From positions 62,001 through 126,000 of the forward strand of contig NZ_SSNX01000006.1 of the NCBI RefSeq assembly GCF_004801415.1: a DNA stretch of 64,000 nucleotides. The letters run 5' to 3'. Of this stretch, positions 16,932 through 25,943 are shown piece after piece (position 1 is the first letter of the stretch; each line of letters begins with the position of its first letter). The DNA comes from Deinococcus sp. KSM4-11. Its GTDB lineage: Bacteria; Deinococcota; Deinococci; Deinococcales; Deinococcaceae. A program made the position numbers and the translations under genes. A model generated the notes under the pieces. The model did not search any database, was not told where the DNA came from, and saw nothing but the letters and a program-made list of their open reading frames with translations.

Positions 16932-18804
16932 CGGGTTCCAGGCCCGGCGGCATGACCAGCGGGTTGACCCGCCGCTGCTCGTCCCAGCGCTGCCACGTGC
17001 GCTGCACCAGCGCGGCGTCCGCGTCAGTGAGCGCCGCGCCATCGCCGTCGACGTGGGTGGCGAAGTAGAGGCTGGGCACGCCCAGGTCAGGTTGGAGGGC
17101 CACGTACTCGCGCCACGCCGCGATGTTCGGCATGGGCCAGTTGTCGGTGTCGATCAGGTGCGTGGGCAGGGCGGCGCGCGCCACCCGGGCGCGGTGGAGC
17201 ATCTGCGCGCGCACGTCTGCGCCGGTGTTCACGTCGTTCAGGCGGATCATGTCGCTCACGTCGCCGAAGGCCGGGTGGGGGGTGTGGGTCATCACCAGGG
17301 CGTCGGGCTTGACGCGCTTGGCCTCCTGACGCAGCAGTCCGAGCAACTCGTGCAGCAGCGCAATACCCCACGCGTGGCCGTGCCGGCGCAGCCCCGGGCC
17401 CGACGGCGTGCGGGCGCTGAAATCCACCTTGAAGCCGTCGGCGCCGTAGTCCAGCAGCATGCGCCTGACGCTGCTGGCCAGGATCTCACGGTACGCTGGG
17501 CTGGTCGGATCGGCGGCCACCACTCCGCCCAGATCGTCGGTCACGCACGCTTCGGGGGGCAGGCCCTCGGGATCCCAGGCCTTCCACCACAGCAGCACCT
17601 TCTGGCCGCGGGCGTGTGCCCGGTCGATCCAGCCGCGCAGGTCGGGCCACTTCATCTCGTCCACCTCGCTGTGGCCGTAGGTGGCGCTCCACTTGTCATC
17701 CAGCACCAGGATGCCGGGGTGCAGATCATGCCCGTCCAGGGCGCTCAGGAAGGCGTCGTAGTTCGCCTGGGTGCAGTGATCCGGGGCGCGGCCGCCGCGT
17801 ACGCCCGCGAGGTGGCACTGCGCCCCCCAGCCGCACTGGATCGGGCTCGACCACCACGCGGGCGCGGGGGCAGCCGGGGCAGCCGGCACCATGCTGCGTT
17901 CACGGTGCAGCTCGGCGTTCCGGGCGATGGCCGCGTAGGGATCGGCCGCGAATTCCAGGCGCAGGGTGGGCGTGCGGAAGGTACCGGACACGTGGGTCTG
18001 GCCCTCGTAGCTCAGGCGCAGGGCGAAGGCGCCCTCGTGGGCGTCGTAGTGGAAGCCCGTGAAGGTCAGGTCGCGTACCGGCGCGACGATGGACGCGGCG
18101 AGCCACGGAGCAGGACTGGACGGGATGGCCTCCGGCGCTGCGTCTTCCTCCACCGGCGCCCCACCCTGGTCGGCGCCGAGCGACCCGCCGGAGGCTGGGC
18201 CGTCGGGCTCGCGGCGAAAGGCGTAGAGCAGCGGCGCGGGCGTGAAGAACCAGTGGGCCTTCCCCGGCAGGCTGGTGCCCATCACGTCGACGCTGCTCGA
18301 CTCACCCGCGCTATGTGTACGCCGCTCGCGCCCCCACGGTTCAGGGTTGAACACCTCGCTGAAGTGCGCGCCGCTCTCGAACAGGCCGCTGCCCCACCGC
18401 AGGTGGCCGGAGTGGTAGCCGGCGAACACCAGCACGTCTGTGAGCTCGCCCTCGCCCTGCACTTCGACGTGGGCGTCGATGCCGCGTGCGTCGCAGGTGA
18501 GTACCAGCGCTTTGTCCAGCCACACGCCGCCGCGCAGCGGGAAGCGGAGTTGGGCAGTCCCGCGGGCCTGGGTCACCTGCACGTCGTCCAGGCGGGCGGT
18601 TCGGTCGAGGCCGGCCGCTGTGTGGACGCTGCAACACAGGAAGAGGTCGGCATAGGGCTGGCCTGCTGCGCCACTCAGGCGGATGAAGGGACGGGACGCG
18701 TCCAGCGTGAGGCGGTAGTGCGGCGTATGAAGATCCAGGCCGTCTGGCCGCATCTGCAGGTGGAGGTCGGGCGCGGTGTCTGGGGCGGATCGGGTGTCAG
18801 GCAT
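16921..18804 (-). CDS. GH36-like alpha-galactosidase-type glycoside hydrolase
   Basis: The 627-residue protein has an N-terminal beta-sandwich and a TIM barrel. LVLDDKWSATYG marks an early barrel strand, VLLWWKAWDPEG follows, and DGFKVDFS holds the probable nucleophile D461. HLIDTDNWPMPN near the C-terminus is a candidate acid/base region. These are features of clan GH-D (GH36/GH27) and related GH31-like enzymes. ATG 18804. An acidic, low-complexity insert (about 205-235) may be a surface loop. It leads a three-gene leftward operon with the DUF624-like and PfkB genes and diverges from the ROK repressor. Substrate unproven; alpha-galactoside is most likely. Confidence 0.75.
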   Translation of the reverse strand: MPDTRSAPDTAPDLHLQMRPDGLDLHTPHYRLTLDASRPFIRLSGAAGQPYADLFLCCSVHTAAGLDRTARLDDVQVTQARGTAQLRFPLRGGVWLDKALVLTCDARGIDAHVEVQGEGELTDVLVFAGYHSGHLRWGSGLFESGAHFSEVFNPEPWGRERRTHSAGESSSVDVMGTSLPGKAHWFFTPAPLLYAFRREPDGPASGGSLGADQGGAPVEEDAAPEAIPSSPAPWLAASIVAPVRDLTFTGFHYDAHEGAFALRLSYEGQTHVSGTFRTPTLRLEFAADPYAAIARNAELHRERSMVPAAPAAPAPAWWSSPIQCGWGAQCHLAGVRGGRAPDHCTQANYDAFLSALDGHDLHPGILVLDDKWSATYGHSEVDEMKWPDLRGWIDRAHARGQKVLLWWKAWDPEGLPPEACVTDDLGGVVAADPTSPAYREILASSVRRMLLDYGADGFKVDFSARTPSGPGLRRHGHAWGIALLHELLGLLRQEAKRVKPDALVMTHTPHPAFGDVSDMIRLNDVNTGADVRAQMLHRARVARAALPTHLIDTDNWPMPNIAAWREYVALQPDLGVPSLYFATHVDGDGAALTDADAALVQRTWQRWDEQRRVNPLVMPPGLEPDGG

Positions 18805-18837
18805 GGCTCCCCTGTGCGTTGGACGGTACTGTCATCG

Positions 18838-18864
18838 AGGTTTCTTGATAATTTTAAGCTATTG
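18838..18864. promoter_or_regulatory. AT-rich operator candidate between GH36-like gene and ROK repressor
   Basis: The block contains TTTCTTGATAATTTTAAGC with the imperfect dyad CTTGA-TAAT-TTTAAG. It resembles the blocks at 11312, 20196 and 25787. Its position between divergent starts at 18804 and 18963 would let the ROK protein control itself and the GH36 operon. Confidence 0.45.
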
Positions 18865-18962
18865 CGCTCAGCGGAGCAAACGGGGCGCAGACGTCTCCGC
18901 ATGCCCACCGGAGCGCGCCCTATCATGCAGGTCCGGCGCGAGGGCGGCGGGAAGGAGCGTTC

Positions 18963-20204
18963 GTGACCAGAAGCCGCAGCGTGCGCAAGGGGCGCAGCCT
19001 GCCCGATACGCGGGCCGAGAACCTCAGCGTGGTGCTCGAGGCGCTGCGCAAGCTCCAGCCGGTGTCGCGCAGCGGGCTGGCCGCCGCCACCGACCTGACC
19101 GCCGCGACCATCACCCACATGGTCGATGAGCTGCACGCCTCCGACCTGCTGATCGAGTCGCCGTCGGACGCCCGGCAGGTGGGACGGCGCCCCACCCTGT
19201 TGCGCCTGAACAACGCCCGGGGGCAGATCGTGGGGCTGGAGATCTCGCGCTCGGAGGTGCGGGCCATCCGCACGAACTTCGGCGGCGAGGTGCTGGCGGT
19301 CGCGGCCCAGGCGTTCCGGCCGCAGCTGCCGCTGGACGACAACCTGCGCCGCCTGACCGACGTGGTGCGCTTCGTGATCGATCCCGAGCTGCCGCTGCTG
19401 GGGATCGGCGTGGGGGTGCCGGGCCCCGTGGATAGCACGCGCGGCCTGGTGCTGGAGCCGCCCAACTTTGGTGGCTGGCGCCACGTGCCGCTGGCCGAAT
19501 TCCTCCAGAGCCACTTCGCGGCGCCGTGCTGGCTCGACGACGACGCCAAGGCCGCGGCGCTCGGGGAGCGGTGGTACGGCGCGGGCCAGCAGGTGGGCAC
19601 ACTGCTCTTTCTGTCCCTGCGCTCGGGCGTGGGAGCCGGCTTGATTGTGGGCGACCGGGTGTACCGTGGCGCCCACGAGCTGGCCGGCGAAATCGGGCAC
19701 ACCACCATCGACATCAATGGGCCGCTGTGTGAGTGCGGCAACCGCGGCTGCGTAGAGACGCTGGTCAGTGTGCCGGCCATCCTGGCAGACGCGCGCCGTG
19801 AGGGGCTGGCGGTGCACGATCTCCAAGGACTTCATCAGCTGGCCGAGGCGGGCGAGGTGGGCGCCCTGACGATCAAGGAGCGCGTCTCGGTATACCTCGC
19901 CGCCACGCTGGTCAACGCCGTGAACCACTACGACCCGGCCCTGATCGTGCTGGGCGGCAGTCTGGTGCGGGCGTGGCCGGAACTGACCGAGGACGTGGCC
20001 CACAAGGTCAAGGGCCGCTCCTTCGGCTTTCTGTCTAAGGATGTGCGCATCGTGCAGAGCCTGCTGGGCGAGAACGCGACGTCGCTCGGCGCGGCGGCGC
20101 TGGCTATCGGTGAACTGCTGCACGGGGGAGATCCTCGGCCTGCCAGCCTCAACCGCCAGCCGGCCCGGCTCGGCGCCGCGCTTGACACGTCCGCCATTAC
20201 TTAA
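18963..20204 (+). CDS. ROK-family transcriptional repressor
   Basis: The 413-residue protein joins an N-terminal winged helix (SRSGLAAATDLTAATITHMVDEL, about residues 37-60, followed by VGRRPTLL) to a ROK sugar-binding domain. The ROK part keeps EIGHTTID and the zinc motif CECGNRGCVE. DDDAKAAALGE replaces the usual NDANAAA of active kinases, in keeping with a sugar-sensing regulator of the NagC/Mlc/XylR type. GTG 18963 follows GGAAGGAG. It lies at the centre of the locus, between four AT-rich sites, and is the best candidate for local regulator. Its stop codon lies inside the promoter of the next gene. Confidence 0.88.
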   Translation: MTRSRSVRKGRSLPDTRAENLSVVLEALRKLQPVSRSGLAAATDLTAATITHMVDELHASDLLIESPSDARQVGRRPTLLRLNNARGQIVGLEISRSEVRAIRTNFGGEVLAVAAQAFRPQLPLDDNLRRLTDVVRFVIDPELPLLGIGVGVPGPVDSTRGLVLEPPNFGGWRHVPLAEFLQSHFAAPCWLDDDAKAAALGERWYGAGQQVGTLLFLSLRSGVGAGLIVGDRVYRGAHELAGEIGHTTIDINGPLCECGNRGCVETLVSVPAILADARREGLAVHDLQGLHQLAEAGEVGALTIKERVSVYLAATLVNAVNHYDPALIVLGGSLVRAWPELTEDVAHKVKGRSFGFLSKDVRIVQSLLGENATSLGAAALAIGELLHGGDPRPASLNRQPARLGAALDTSAIT

Positions 20205-20218
20205 TAATATAAAATAAC
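20182..20218 (+). promoter_or_regulatory. Sigma-70 promoter with overlapping AT-rich operator, for the sugar-binding protein gene
   Basis: A -35 box TTGACA (20182-20187) and a -10 box TAATAT (20205-20210) are separated by 17 bases. The AT-rich block ACTTAATAATATAAAATAA (20198 on) covers the -10 box and matches the operator candidates elsewhere in the locus. A repressor bound here would block RNA polymerase directly. The promoter overlaps the 3' end of the ROK gene. Confidence 0.7.
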
Positions 20219-20254
20219 CAAATACTCAGCCCAGCTGTTCGTCCGGAGGATCGC

Positions 20255-21505
20255 ATGCATAAGAAGGCACTGCTGGTTACATCACTGCTGCTCGGGCTCT
20301 CTGGAGCCCAGGCCCAGAAAGTCACCCTCAATTTCACGGCCCACTGGTTGAGCGAGCAGCGCCGGCCGACCATCAACAAGATCATCGGGCTGTGGAACCA
20401 GCGCAATCCCAACGTGCAGGTGCAGTACACCGGGGTGCCGTTCGACCAGCTCATCACCAAGACGCTCGCCGGCGTAGCCGCTGGCAACGCGCCCGACGTG
20501 GTGGTCATCGACATTCGCACCAGCACGCAGCGCGCGGCCCGCAACCAGAACACCGACATGAGCCAGTTCGGTGCGGACAAGCTGGGCGGCTCATACTTCC
20601 CGCAGCTGTGGGCGACCGGGCGCTACAACGGCAAGCAGTACGCCCTGCCATTCGTCACTGACACCCGCGTGCTCTTTTACAACAAGGCTGCCTTCAAGGA
20701 AGCGGGCCTCGACCCGAACAAGCCGCCCAAGACCTGGGACGACCTGTGGGCCTACGCGGCCAAGCTCGACAAGAAAGACGGCGACCGCTGGACGCGCATG
20801 GGCTTCCACCCCAATTTCGGGGACTTTGGCTACCAGGGCTGGGTGAACAACGCGGGCGGCTACCTGTTTGACAAGAACAATGAGAACCCGACCATGACGA
20901 GTGCCGCGGCCGTCCAGACGCTGGCGTGGTTCAAGAAGTGGAATGACAAGTACGGCGCGAACAGTGTCGCCGCGTTCAAGGCCAGCTTTGGCGGCGGCAC
21001 CCAGGACGAATTCATGTCGGGGAAGGTGCCGATGGTCGTGCGCAACGGCAACTACCTCTCGACCCTGACCCGCAGCGCCCCGGATCTCCAGTTCGGCATG
21101 GTCAGCGTGCCCACCATGGACGGCAAGACGAGCGACACCACCACGTGGGGCGGCGGCTTCAACATCGAGATTCCGCGCGGCAGCAAACATCCCAAGGAGG
21201 CCTTCGCCTTCGCCAAATTCCTGTCGACTGAGGGGGCCAAGATCTGGGCGGCCGAGCAGAACGACCTGCCCGCGTACAAGGCCGCCCAGACCGCCAACAA
21301 GAACCCCCAGTTCATCAAGCTGGTGAGCTTCCTGCCGATCACGTACCTGTCGCCCGCCCCGCTGTACGCCCCCAGCTACGACACCGCCGTGAACAAGGCG
21401 GTGGACGACGTGCTGCTGCGCGGACGCGACCCACAGGCGGCGCTGGAAGAAGCCCAGGCAGCGGTGGCGAAAATGGTGGACGAGAACAAGAAAGACGCCA
21501 AGTAA
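20255..21505 (+). CDS. Sugar ABC transporter substrate-binding protein
   Basis: The 416-residue protein is a family 1 extracellular solute-binding protein. It starts with a clear signal peptide (MHKKALLVTSLLLGLSGAQA, cleavage after AQA) and lacks a lipobox cysteine, as is common in Deinococcus. The mature part has YNGKQYALPF, DTRVLFYNKAAF and GGGFNIEIPRGSKHPKEAF, all typical of the MalE/UgpB group that binds oligosaccharides. GGAGG precedes ATG 20255. It has its own strong promoter and a terminator. The partner permeases are at 25944-27745; no ATPase is encoded here, so a shared MsmK-like ATPase elsewhere must power the system. Confidence 0.9.
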   Translation: MHKKALLVTSLLLGLSGAQAQKVTLNFTAHWLSEQRRPTINKIIGLWNQRNPNVQVQYTGVPFDQLITKTLAGVAAGNAPDVVVIDIRTSTQRAARNQNTDMSQFGADKLGGSYFPQLWATGRYNGKQYALPFVTDTRVLFYNKAAFKEAGLDPNKPPKTWDDLWAYAAKLDKKDGDRWTRMGFHPNFGDFGYQGWVNNAGGYLFDKNNENPTMTSAAAVQTLAWFKKWNDKYGANSVAAFKASFGGGTQDEFMSGKVPMVVRNGNYLSTLTRSAPDLQFGMVSVPTMDGKTSDTTTWGGGFNIEIPRGSKHPKEAFAFAKFLSTEGAKIWAAEQNDLPAYKAAQTANKNPQFIKLVSFLPITYLSPAPLYAPSYDTAVNKAVDDVLLRGRDPQAALEEAQAAVAKMVDENKKDAK

Positions 21506-21520
21506 ACCGAAGCGCGCTCC

Positions 21521-21546
21521 AACCCCGGACGGCGCCGTCCGGGGTT
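21521..21546 (+). terminator. Terminator hairpin after the sugar-binding protein gene
   Basis: A perfect 26-base inverted repeat with 13-base arms (AACCCCGGACGGC and its complement) lies 16 bases after the stop and is followed by TGT. The stem is very stable though the T run is short. It probably caps high expression of the binding protein and may also stop transcription coming leftward from the third GH38 gene. Confidence 0.75.
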
Positions 21547-21617
21547 TGTCGTGGTGAAGCTTCAGGGCGTGTGGTCGTTCGCAGGGGGCAAGGCGGCGTG
21601 CCGCGTGAGACCTCCTC

Positions 21618-24095
21618 TCAGGCGCCCGGTTCCAGTTCGGTCAGCAGGACGCGCCGCGCCGCACTTCCGTCATCGGGCAGGAGCAGCGTGACGAGTTCGT
21701 GCGCGCCGAGGGTGACGTCCAACTCGCGGTTCAGGAAGGGCAGCGAGAGCTGCGCCGTGGCCGGGCGGCCGTGCGTCTCATGCAGGCGCACCACCACGCC
21801 GCTGTCGTCCTGGGCGCGCTTGATTACGCTCAGCATCACGTGCTCGGGCGTGACGGTGCCGTGGGCCTGGGCGGCCGGCAGGGGGCCCTCGTGGAAAGTC
21901 TCAGGCAGGGCCACCGGCCCTTCCGTCAGGGCCGCGCACAGCCGGGGCAGACCAGCGTCCCGCCACGTTCCAGCGTGCGGCGACAGCCAGTACGTGAAGG
22001 TCTGTTCGCCCTGATCCATGTAGCGGTAATCACCAGCCGCCGTGGGAACGTAGGGATCGTGGTGGGCGTAAATGGGCGAGCGCAGCACAGTGAGGTGCAG
22101 CGCCGATTCTGTAACGCTGTAGCTGGACTTGGCGTCATTCACGAGGCCCAGGCCGCGCACTTCACCGGTGGGCCGGTGGACGCCGCTGAGATCCACCCAG
22201 CGCCCGCCCGGGTACTCTTCGCCATTGCCCGGCCGGGAGACCTGCCCATATGGCGCCTCGTAGGTCACCTGCGGAAACTGGAGGTGGAGCGGGAAGCGCA
22301 GCTTAAGCATCCGCCGCGCCTCATGCCAGTCCACCCGCACACGCACCTCGACCGGCAGCGCGGGGTCGCTGTAGAGGAAGTAATCCTGCGTCAGTGTGCT
22401 GCGTCCGTAGGTGGACACACTCCTGATGGCGCCGCGCAGCGGGCCGCGCTCCAGCCAGCTCAGCCGGGCGTTCCCGAAGTGCCCGGCGACACGGTCGAAG
22501 CGCACCCGGCCGTGGCTCCACGTGTCGGTGTCGTCGTCCAGCACCACGCCGACAGCGGCGGGCGCGGAGAAGACCTCGCAGTCCGCGCGAAGATCCACCA
22601 GACGCGCGATGCCTCCGCTTTCGGTGTCGAATTCCATGAGCAGCGCGGCGTTCTCCAGAACGAGGTCGTCCGGCCCGGCGACGTCAGCGTTCGCGCCAGG
22701 CGCGGTCTCACCGCCCGGCCGCACGGTGAACACGCGGTGGCCGAAGGCGGGTAGCTCGGCCAGCCACGCCAGGCGTCGCCGCCACCCACTGACGGTCGCC
22801 CCTGAGCGGGTGAACTGGGCAGGGACTGCTGCCCCGCTCTCGTCGGACAGGGTGAAGCCGTCGCGCACTCCACCGACCTCGTGCTCGACGGGCACGCGCG
22901 CGGGCCACGGGTGCGGGTTCCATACCACGAAGCTGCGGGTGCCCTCTTCCGGCGGCACCGTCACCCGCCAGCTCAGGCGCTGCACGGCCGCGTTGGTGAC
23001 GTGTTGTGCGATCGACAGTGCCTCGCCGTACTCGTGCTGGGCGTCGTCATACGCCCTCTCTACGCTGGTGCCCGCCAGGATGTCGTGGAACTGGTTGAAC
23101 AGCACGCGCTGCCACGCCCGGTCGAGGTCGGCCTGCGGGTAGGGGAGGCCCACCAGGGTGGTGGCCAGGGTCGCCAACTTCTCTGCCCGCACCAGTGCGA
23201 GTTCGGCCTGACGGTTGAGACGCTTGACGCCCGAATGCGCCGAGTAGCAGCCGACCGCGTGGTGCACGAGTTCGCCGTGCCACACGCCGGCCCGCTCGGC
23301 ATCGGCGGCCTCGAAGAAGGCGTCTGGGGTGCTCAGCACCAGGTTCGGCAGCTCTGGCTCCGCATCTAGGCGGTGGATGGACGCGAGGTTCTCGCGGGTG
23401 GGGCCGCCGCCATGGTTGCCGACGCCGTAAAAGCACATCAGGCGGTCGTCCGGTGACGTGAGGTCGTTCGCCACTTTGCGGATGTGCGGCTCCAGATCCT
23501 TGCCCCACGTGCAGTACTCGTAGGGGATGCGGAACGTCAGCACGCGCGAGCCGTCGAGCGCGGCCCACCAGAACAGCCGGCCCGGCAGCGCCTGCTCGTG
23601 CGGACCCGGGCGCATGAAGGTGTACCGCGTCAGGCCGCTGGCGAGCAGCAGTTGCGGCAGGGTCGCCGCGTGCCCGAATGAATCCGGGTTGTAGCCGACG
23701 GTGGCCGTGCGGCCGAAGCGGCTGTGGAAGAAGCGCTGGCCGTACAGTGCCTGCCGGGCGAAGCCCTCGCCGCCGGGCAGGTGGCAGTCGGGCTGCACCC
23801 ACCACCCGCCGACCAGGGCCCAGCGCCCCTCCGCGACCCGCCCCCGAATCTCGGCGAACATCTCAGGCTCGTTCGCCTCGATCCACGCGAGGTGCGCCGC
23901 CGAGGAGCACGTGAAGATGAAGGCTGGGTCTTCGCTCAGGCGGTCGAGCGCCGAGCGGTACGTCGCCTTGATTTCCTGAAAGCCCTCCTCCCACGTCCAC
24001 AGCCACACCGGGTCGATGTGCGCGTTGCCGATCATGTGCAGGGTGCCCGGGCGGGCGGGGGCAGGCCGGCGCCCCTCGACCTGCGGGGCGCTCAC
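21618..24095 (-). CDS. GH38 alpha-mannosidase (third paralog)
   Basis: The 825-residue enzyme has GNAHIDPVWLW (zinc ligands, near residue 22), GYNPDSFGH (nucleophile Asp), GVGNHGGGP and NQFHDILAG, as in bacterial GH38. It is similar throughout to the protein at 11378, so the two are probably duplicates that diverged in specificity. GTG 24095 overlaps the stop of the SIS isomerase gene (GTGA). It ends the leftward kinase-isomerase-mannosidase operon. No signal peptide is present. Confidence 0.88.
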   Translation of the reverse strand: MSAPQVEGRRPAPARPGTLHMIGNAHIDPVWLWTWEEGFQEIKATYRSALDRLSEDPAFIFTCSSAAHLAWIEANEPEMFAEIRGRVAEGRWALVGGWWVQPDCHLPGGEGFARQALYGQRFFHSRFGRTATVGYNPDSFGHAATLPQLLLASGLTRYTFMRPGPHEQALPGRLFWWAALDGSRVLTFRIPYEYCTWGKDLEPHIRKVANDLTSPDDRLMCFYGVGNHGGGPTRENLASIHRLDAEPELPNLVLSTPDAFFEAADAERAGVWHGELVHHAVGCYSAHSGVKRLNRQAELALVRAEKLATLATTLVGLPYPQADLDRAWQRVLFNQFHDILAGTSVERAYDDAQHEYGEALSIAQHVTNAAVQRLSWRVTVPPEEGTRSFVVWNPHPWPARVPVEHEVGGVRDGFTLSDESGAAVPAQFTRSGATVSGWRRRLAWLAELPAFGHRVFTVRPGGETAPGANADVAGPDDLVLENAALLMEFDTESGGIARLVDLRADCEVFSAPAAVGVVLDDDTDTWSHGRVRFDRVAGHFGNARLSWLERGPLRGAIRSVSTYGRSTLTQDYFLYSDPALPVEVRVRVDWHEARRMLKLRFPLHLQFPQVTYEAPYGQVSRPGNGEEYPGGRWVDLSGVHRPTGEVRGLGLVNDAKSSYSVTESALHLTVLRSPIYAHHDPYVPTAAGDYRYMDQGEQTFTYWLSPHAGTWRDAGLPRLCAALTEGPVALPETFHEGPLPAAQAHGTVTPEHVMLSVIKRAQDDSGVVVRLHETHGRPATAQLSLPFLNRELDVTLGAHELVTLLLPDDGSAARRVLLTELEPGA

Positions 24096-24697
24096 GCCTC
24101 CTCTCCCAGCAGGGCGTCGTCAATGGTCTCACACAGCACGTGGATCAGCAGAATGTGCATCTCCTGGATCTGGGCGGTGCGCGCGGCCGGCACGGCCAGC
24201 AGAACGTCCACTTCAGCGGGCCGCTCTGCCAGGCGGTCGCCGCTGAACAGCACGGTGTCCGCGCCGATCTCGCGCGCGGCGCTCAGCGCCCGGCGCACGT
24301 TGGGGCTGCTCCCGCTGGTACTGAGACCGACCAGCACGTCACCCGGACGGGCCAGCGCCCGCACTTGGCGCGCGAAGACCTCGGCAAACTCGTAGTCATT
24401 GCCGATGCAGGTCAGGGCGCTGCTGTCCGTCGTGAGTGCCAGCGCAGCGAGCGGCGCCCGCTCCCTCCGGAACCGGCCGGTGAGTTCAGCGGCGAAGTGC
24501 TGGGCATCGGCGGCGCTCCCCCCGTTGCCGCAGATCAGCATCTTGCCGCCGCTGCGCAGGGCCGCGACGCAGCGCTCTGCCGCACGGGCAAGGTCCGCTT
24601 CCAGGGGGGGCAGCAGTTCCAGCACGTCGCGGTGGCGGCGCAGGGCGCCGGCGAACTGCTGGCCGAGAAGATCGGCGGTGGGTCGGTGGGTCGTCAC
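24092..24697 (-). CDS. GmhA-like SIS-domain sugar-phosphate isomerase
   Basis: The 201-residue protein is closest to phosphoheptose isomerases of the SIS fold: ICGNGGSAADAQHFAAELTGRF, ALTTDSSALTCIGNDY, GLSTSGSSPNV and a C-terminal AQIQEMHILLIHVLCE. GmhA turns sedoheptulose 7-phosphate into heptose 7-phosphate, an aldose-ketose isomerisation equivalent to Man6P to Fru6P. Here it sits in an operon with a ROK sugar kinase and an alpha-mannosidase and with no heptose genes near, so phosphomannose isomerisation is a reasonable inference. GTG 24697 has AGGAG seven bases upstream and overlaps the kinase stop. Confidence 0.8.
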   Translation of the reverse strand: MTTHRPTADLLGQQFAGALRRHRDVLELLPPLEADLARAAERCVAALRSGGKMLICGNGGSAADAQHFAAELTGRFRRERAPLAALALTTDSSALTCIGNDYEFAEVFARQVRALARPGDVLVGLSTSGSSPNVRRALSAAREIGADTVLFSGDRLAERPAEVDVLLAVPAARTAQIQEMHILLIHVLCETIDDALLGEEA

Positions 24698-25713
24698 AGG
24701 TTTGTCTCCTGAAGGGGGCGTGAGGGGAACAAAGCTGTAGGCATGCCGCGGCTCAGCGCGACCGCAGCCGCGCCGTAAATGCCGACGTGATCGGCGAGTT
24801 CGGCGCGGCGCAGCGACACGTCCTGCCACAGCGCTGGGTAGGTGCGCGCCGCGACCTTGGCGCGCAGCGGCGGGAACAGCAGGTCGCCGAAGTTGGCGAC
24901 GCCGCCCCCGATCACCACCCGTTGCGGGTCGAAGGCGTGAACGATGCTCGCCACGCCCGCCGCGAGGTAGTCCAGAGTGTCGTCCCAGAAGGCAGCTGTC
25001 AGGGGGTCGCCGGACTCCAGAGCCCGCCGGACGGTGTGGGCCGTGATGTGCTCGGGGAAGGTTTCGAGCCGGGCGAGCAGGGAGTCGGGATGGAGTCGCG
25101 CCCACTCGCGGGCGCGGTGTCCGATGCCGGTACCGGAGGCGTACCGCTCCAGACACCCCCGGCCGCCGCAGGTGCAGGGCTCGCCGCGGACGTCCACCTG
25201 AAGGTGCCCGAGTTCCCCCGCGTTGCCGGCCTTGCCGGTGTAGAGCTGACCATCGAGGATCACGCCGCCGCCTATGCCGGTCGAGAGCGTGAGGTACACG
25301 AGGTGCTGGCAGCCCCGCCCACTGCCAAAGCGCCACTCGGCCAGGGCGGCCGCATTGGCATCGTTGTCCACCCATACGGGCAGATCCAGCGCGTCTTCCA
25401 GCCACTGCTTGAGCGGTACATCGTGCCACCCCGGCAGGTTTGGCGGGTTCTGGATGATGCCCCGCTCGCGGTCGAGGGGCCCGCCGCAGCCCACACCCAC
25501 CCACGACACGGGCCCGGCATAGCCTGCGAGCAGCTCCCGGCCCATCGCTACGAGCCGGCCCACCACGCCTTCTGGCCCGGTGTCGAGCCGCGTCGGCTCA
25601 CGCAGGCTGGCGAGCAATTCGCCCCGCGACGTGATCAGGCCGGCGGCGAGCTTGGTGCCGCCCACATCTAGGGCCAGCAGGGTAGCGTCGGTGTCGGGCA
25701 GGGGCTCAGACAT
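24694..25713 (-). CDS. ROK-family sugar kinase
   Basis: The 339-residue protein is a ROK kinase (glucokinase/mannokinase/fructokinase type). It has the phosphate loop LALDVGGTKLAAG (about residues 13-25), catalytic Asp in VDNDANAAALAEW, STGIGGGVI, the substrate motif GELGH and the zinc site CTCGGRGCLE. Unlike the repressor at 18963 it has no DNA-binding domain and keeps NDANAAA. ATG 25713 is preceded by CGGAG; an upstream ATG at 25773 has no ribosome site. As first gene of the kinase-isomerase-mannosidase operon it likely phosphorylates mannose (or glucose/GlcNAc) released inside the cell. Confidence 0.87.
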   Translation of the reverse strand: MSEPLPDTDATLLALDVGGTKLAAGLITSRGELLASLREPTRLDTGPEGVVGRLVAMGRELLAGYAGPVSWVGVGCGGPLDRERGIIQNPPNLPGWHDVPLKQWLEDALDLPVWVDNDANAAALAEWRFGSGRGCQHLVYLTLSTGIGGGVILDGQLYTGKAGNAGELGHLQVDVRGEPCTCGGRGCLERYASGTGIGHRAREWARLHPDSLLARLETFPEHITAHTVRRALESGDPLTAAFWDDTLDYLAAGVASIVHAFDPQRVVIGGGVANFGDLLFPPLRAKVAARTYPALWQDVSLRRAELADHVGIYGAAAVALSRGMPTALFPSRPLQETNL

Positions 25714-25786
25714 ATCGTCTCCGGGGATGGGGGCGTGGAACTGGGCGGTCAGCGCACGGATGAAGGTCAGCATATATCAAGCGGTC

Positions 25787-25813
25787 GACTTTTTTTATAT
25801 ATTTAAGTAAATC
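25787..25813. promoter_or_regulatory. AT-rich operator candidate between ROK kinase and permease genes
   Basis: Read on the minus strand, the block contains TTTACTTAAATATATAAAA, which aligns well with the operator at 20196 (TTACTTAATAATATAAAA). It lies between the divergent ROK kinase (25713) and ABC permease (25944) genes, so both could be controlled together. Confidence 0.5.
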
Positions 25814-25943
25814 AGCCGAAGCCCTGTTCCCCGCCGCCCTGTCCGTTCCCAGGAGGCTCCATGATCCACCATGACGTCGCTGCCCTGTCGACTGTTCACT
25901 TCCGCACCGTGATCCGCCGCTGCCTACTCCCCCGGAGGACACC

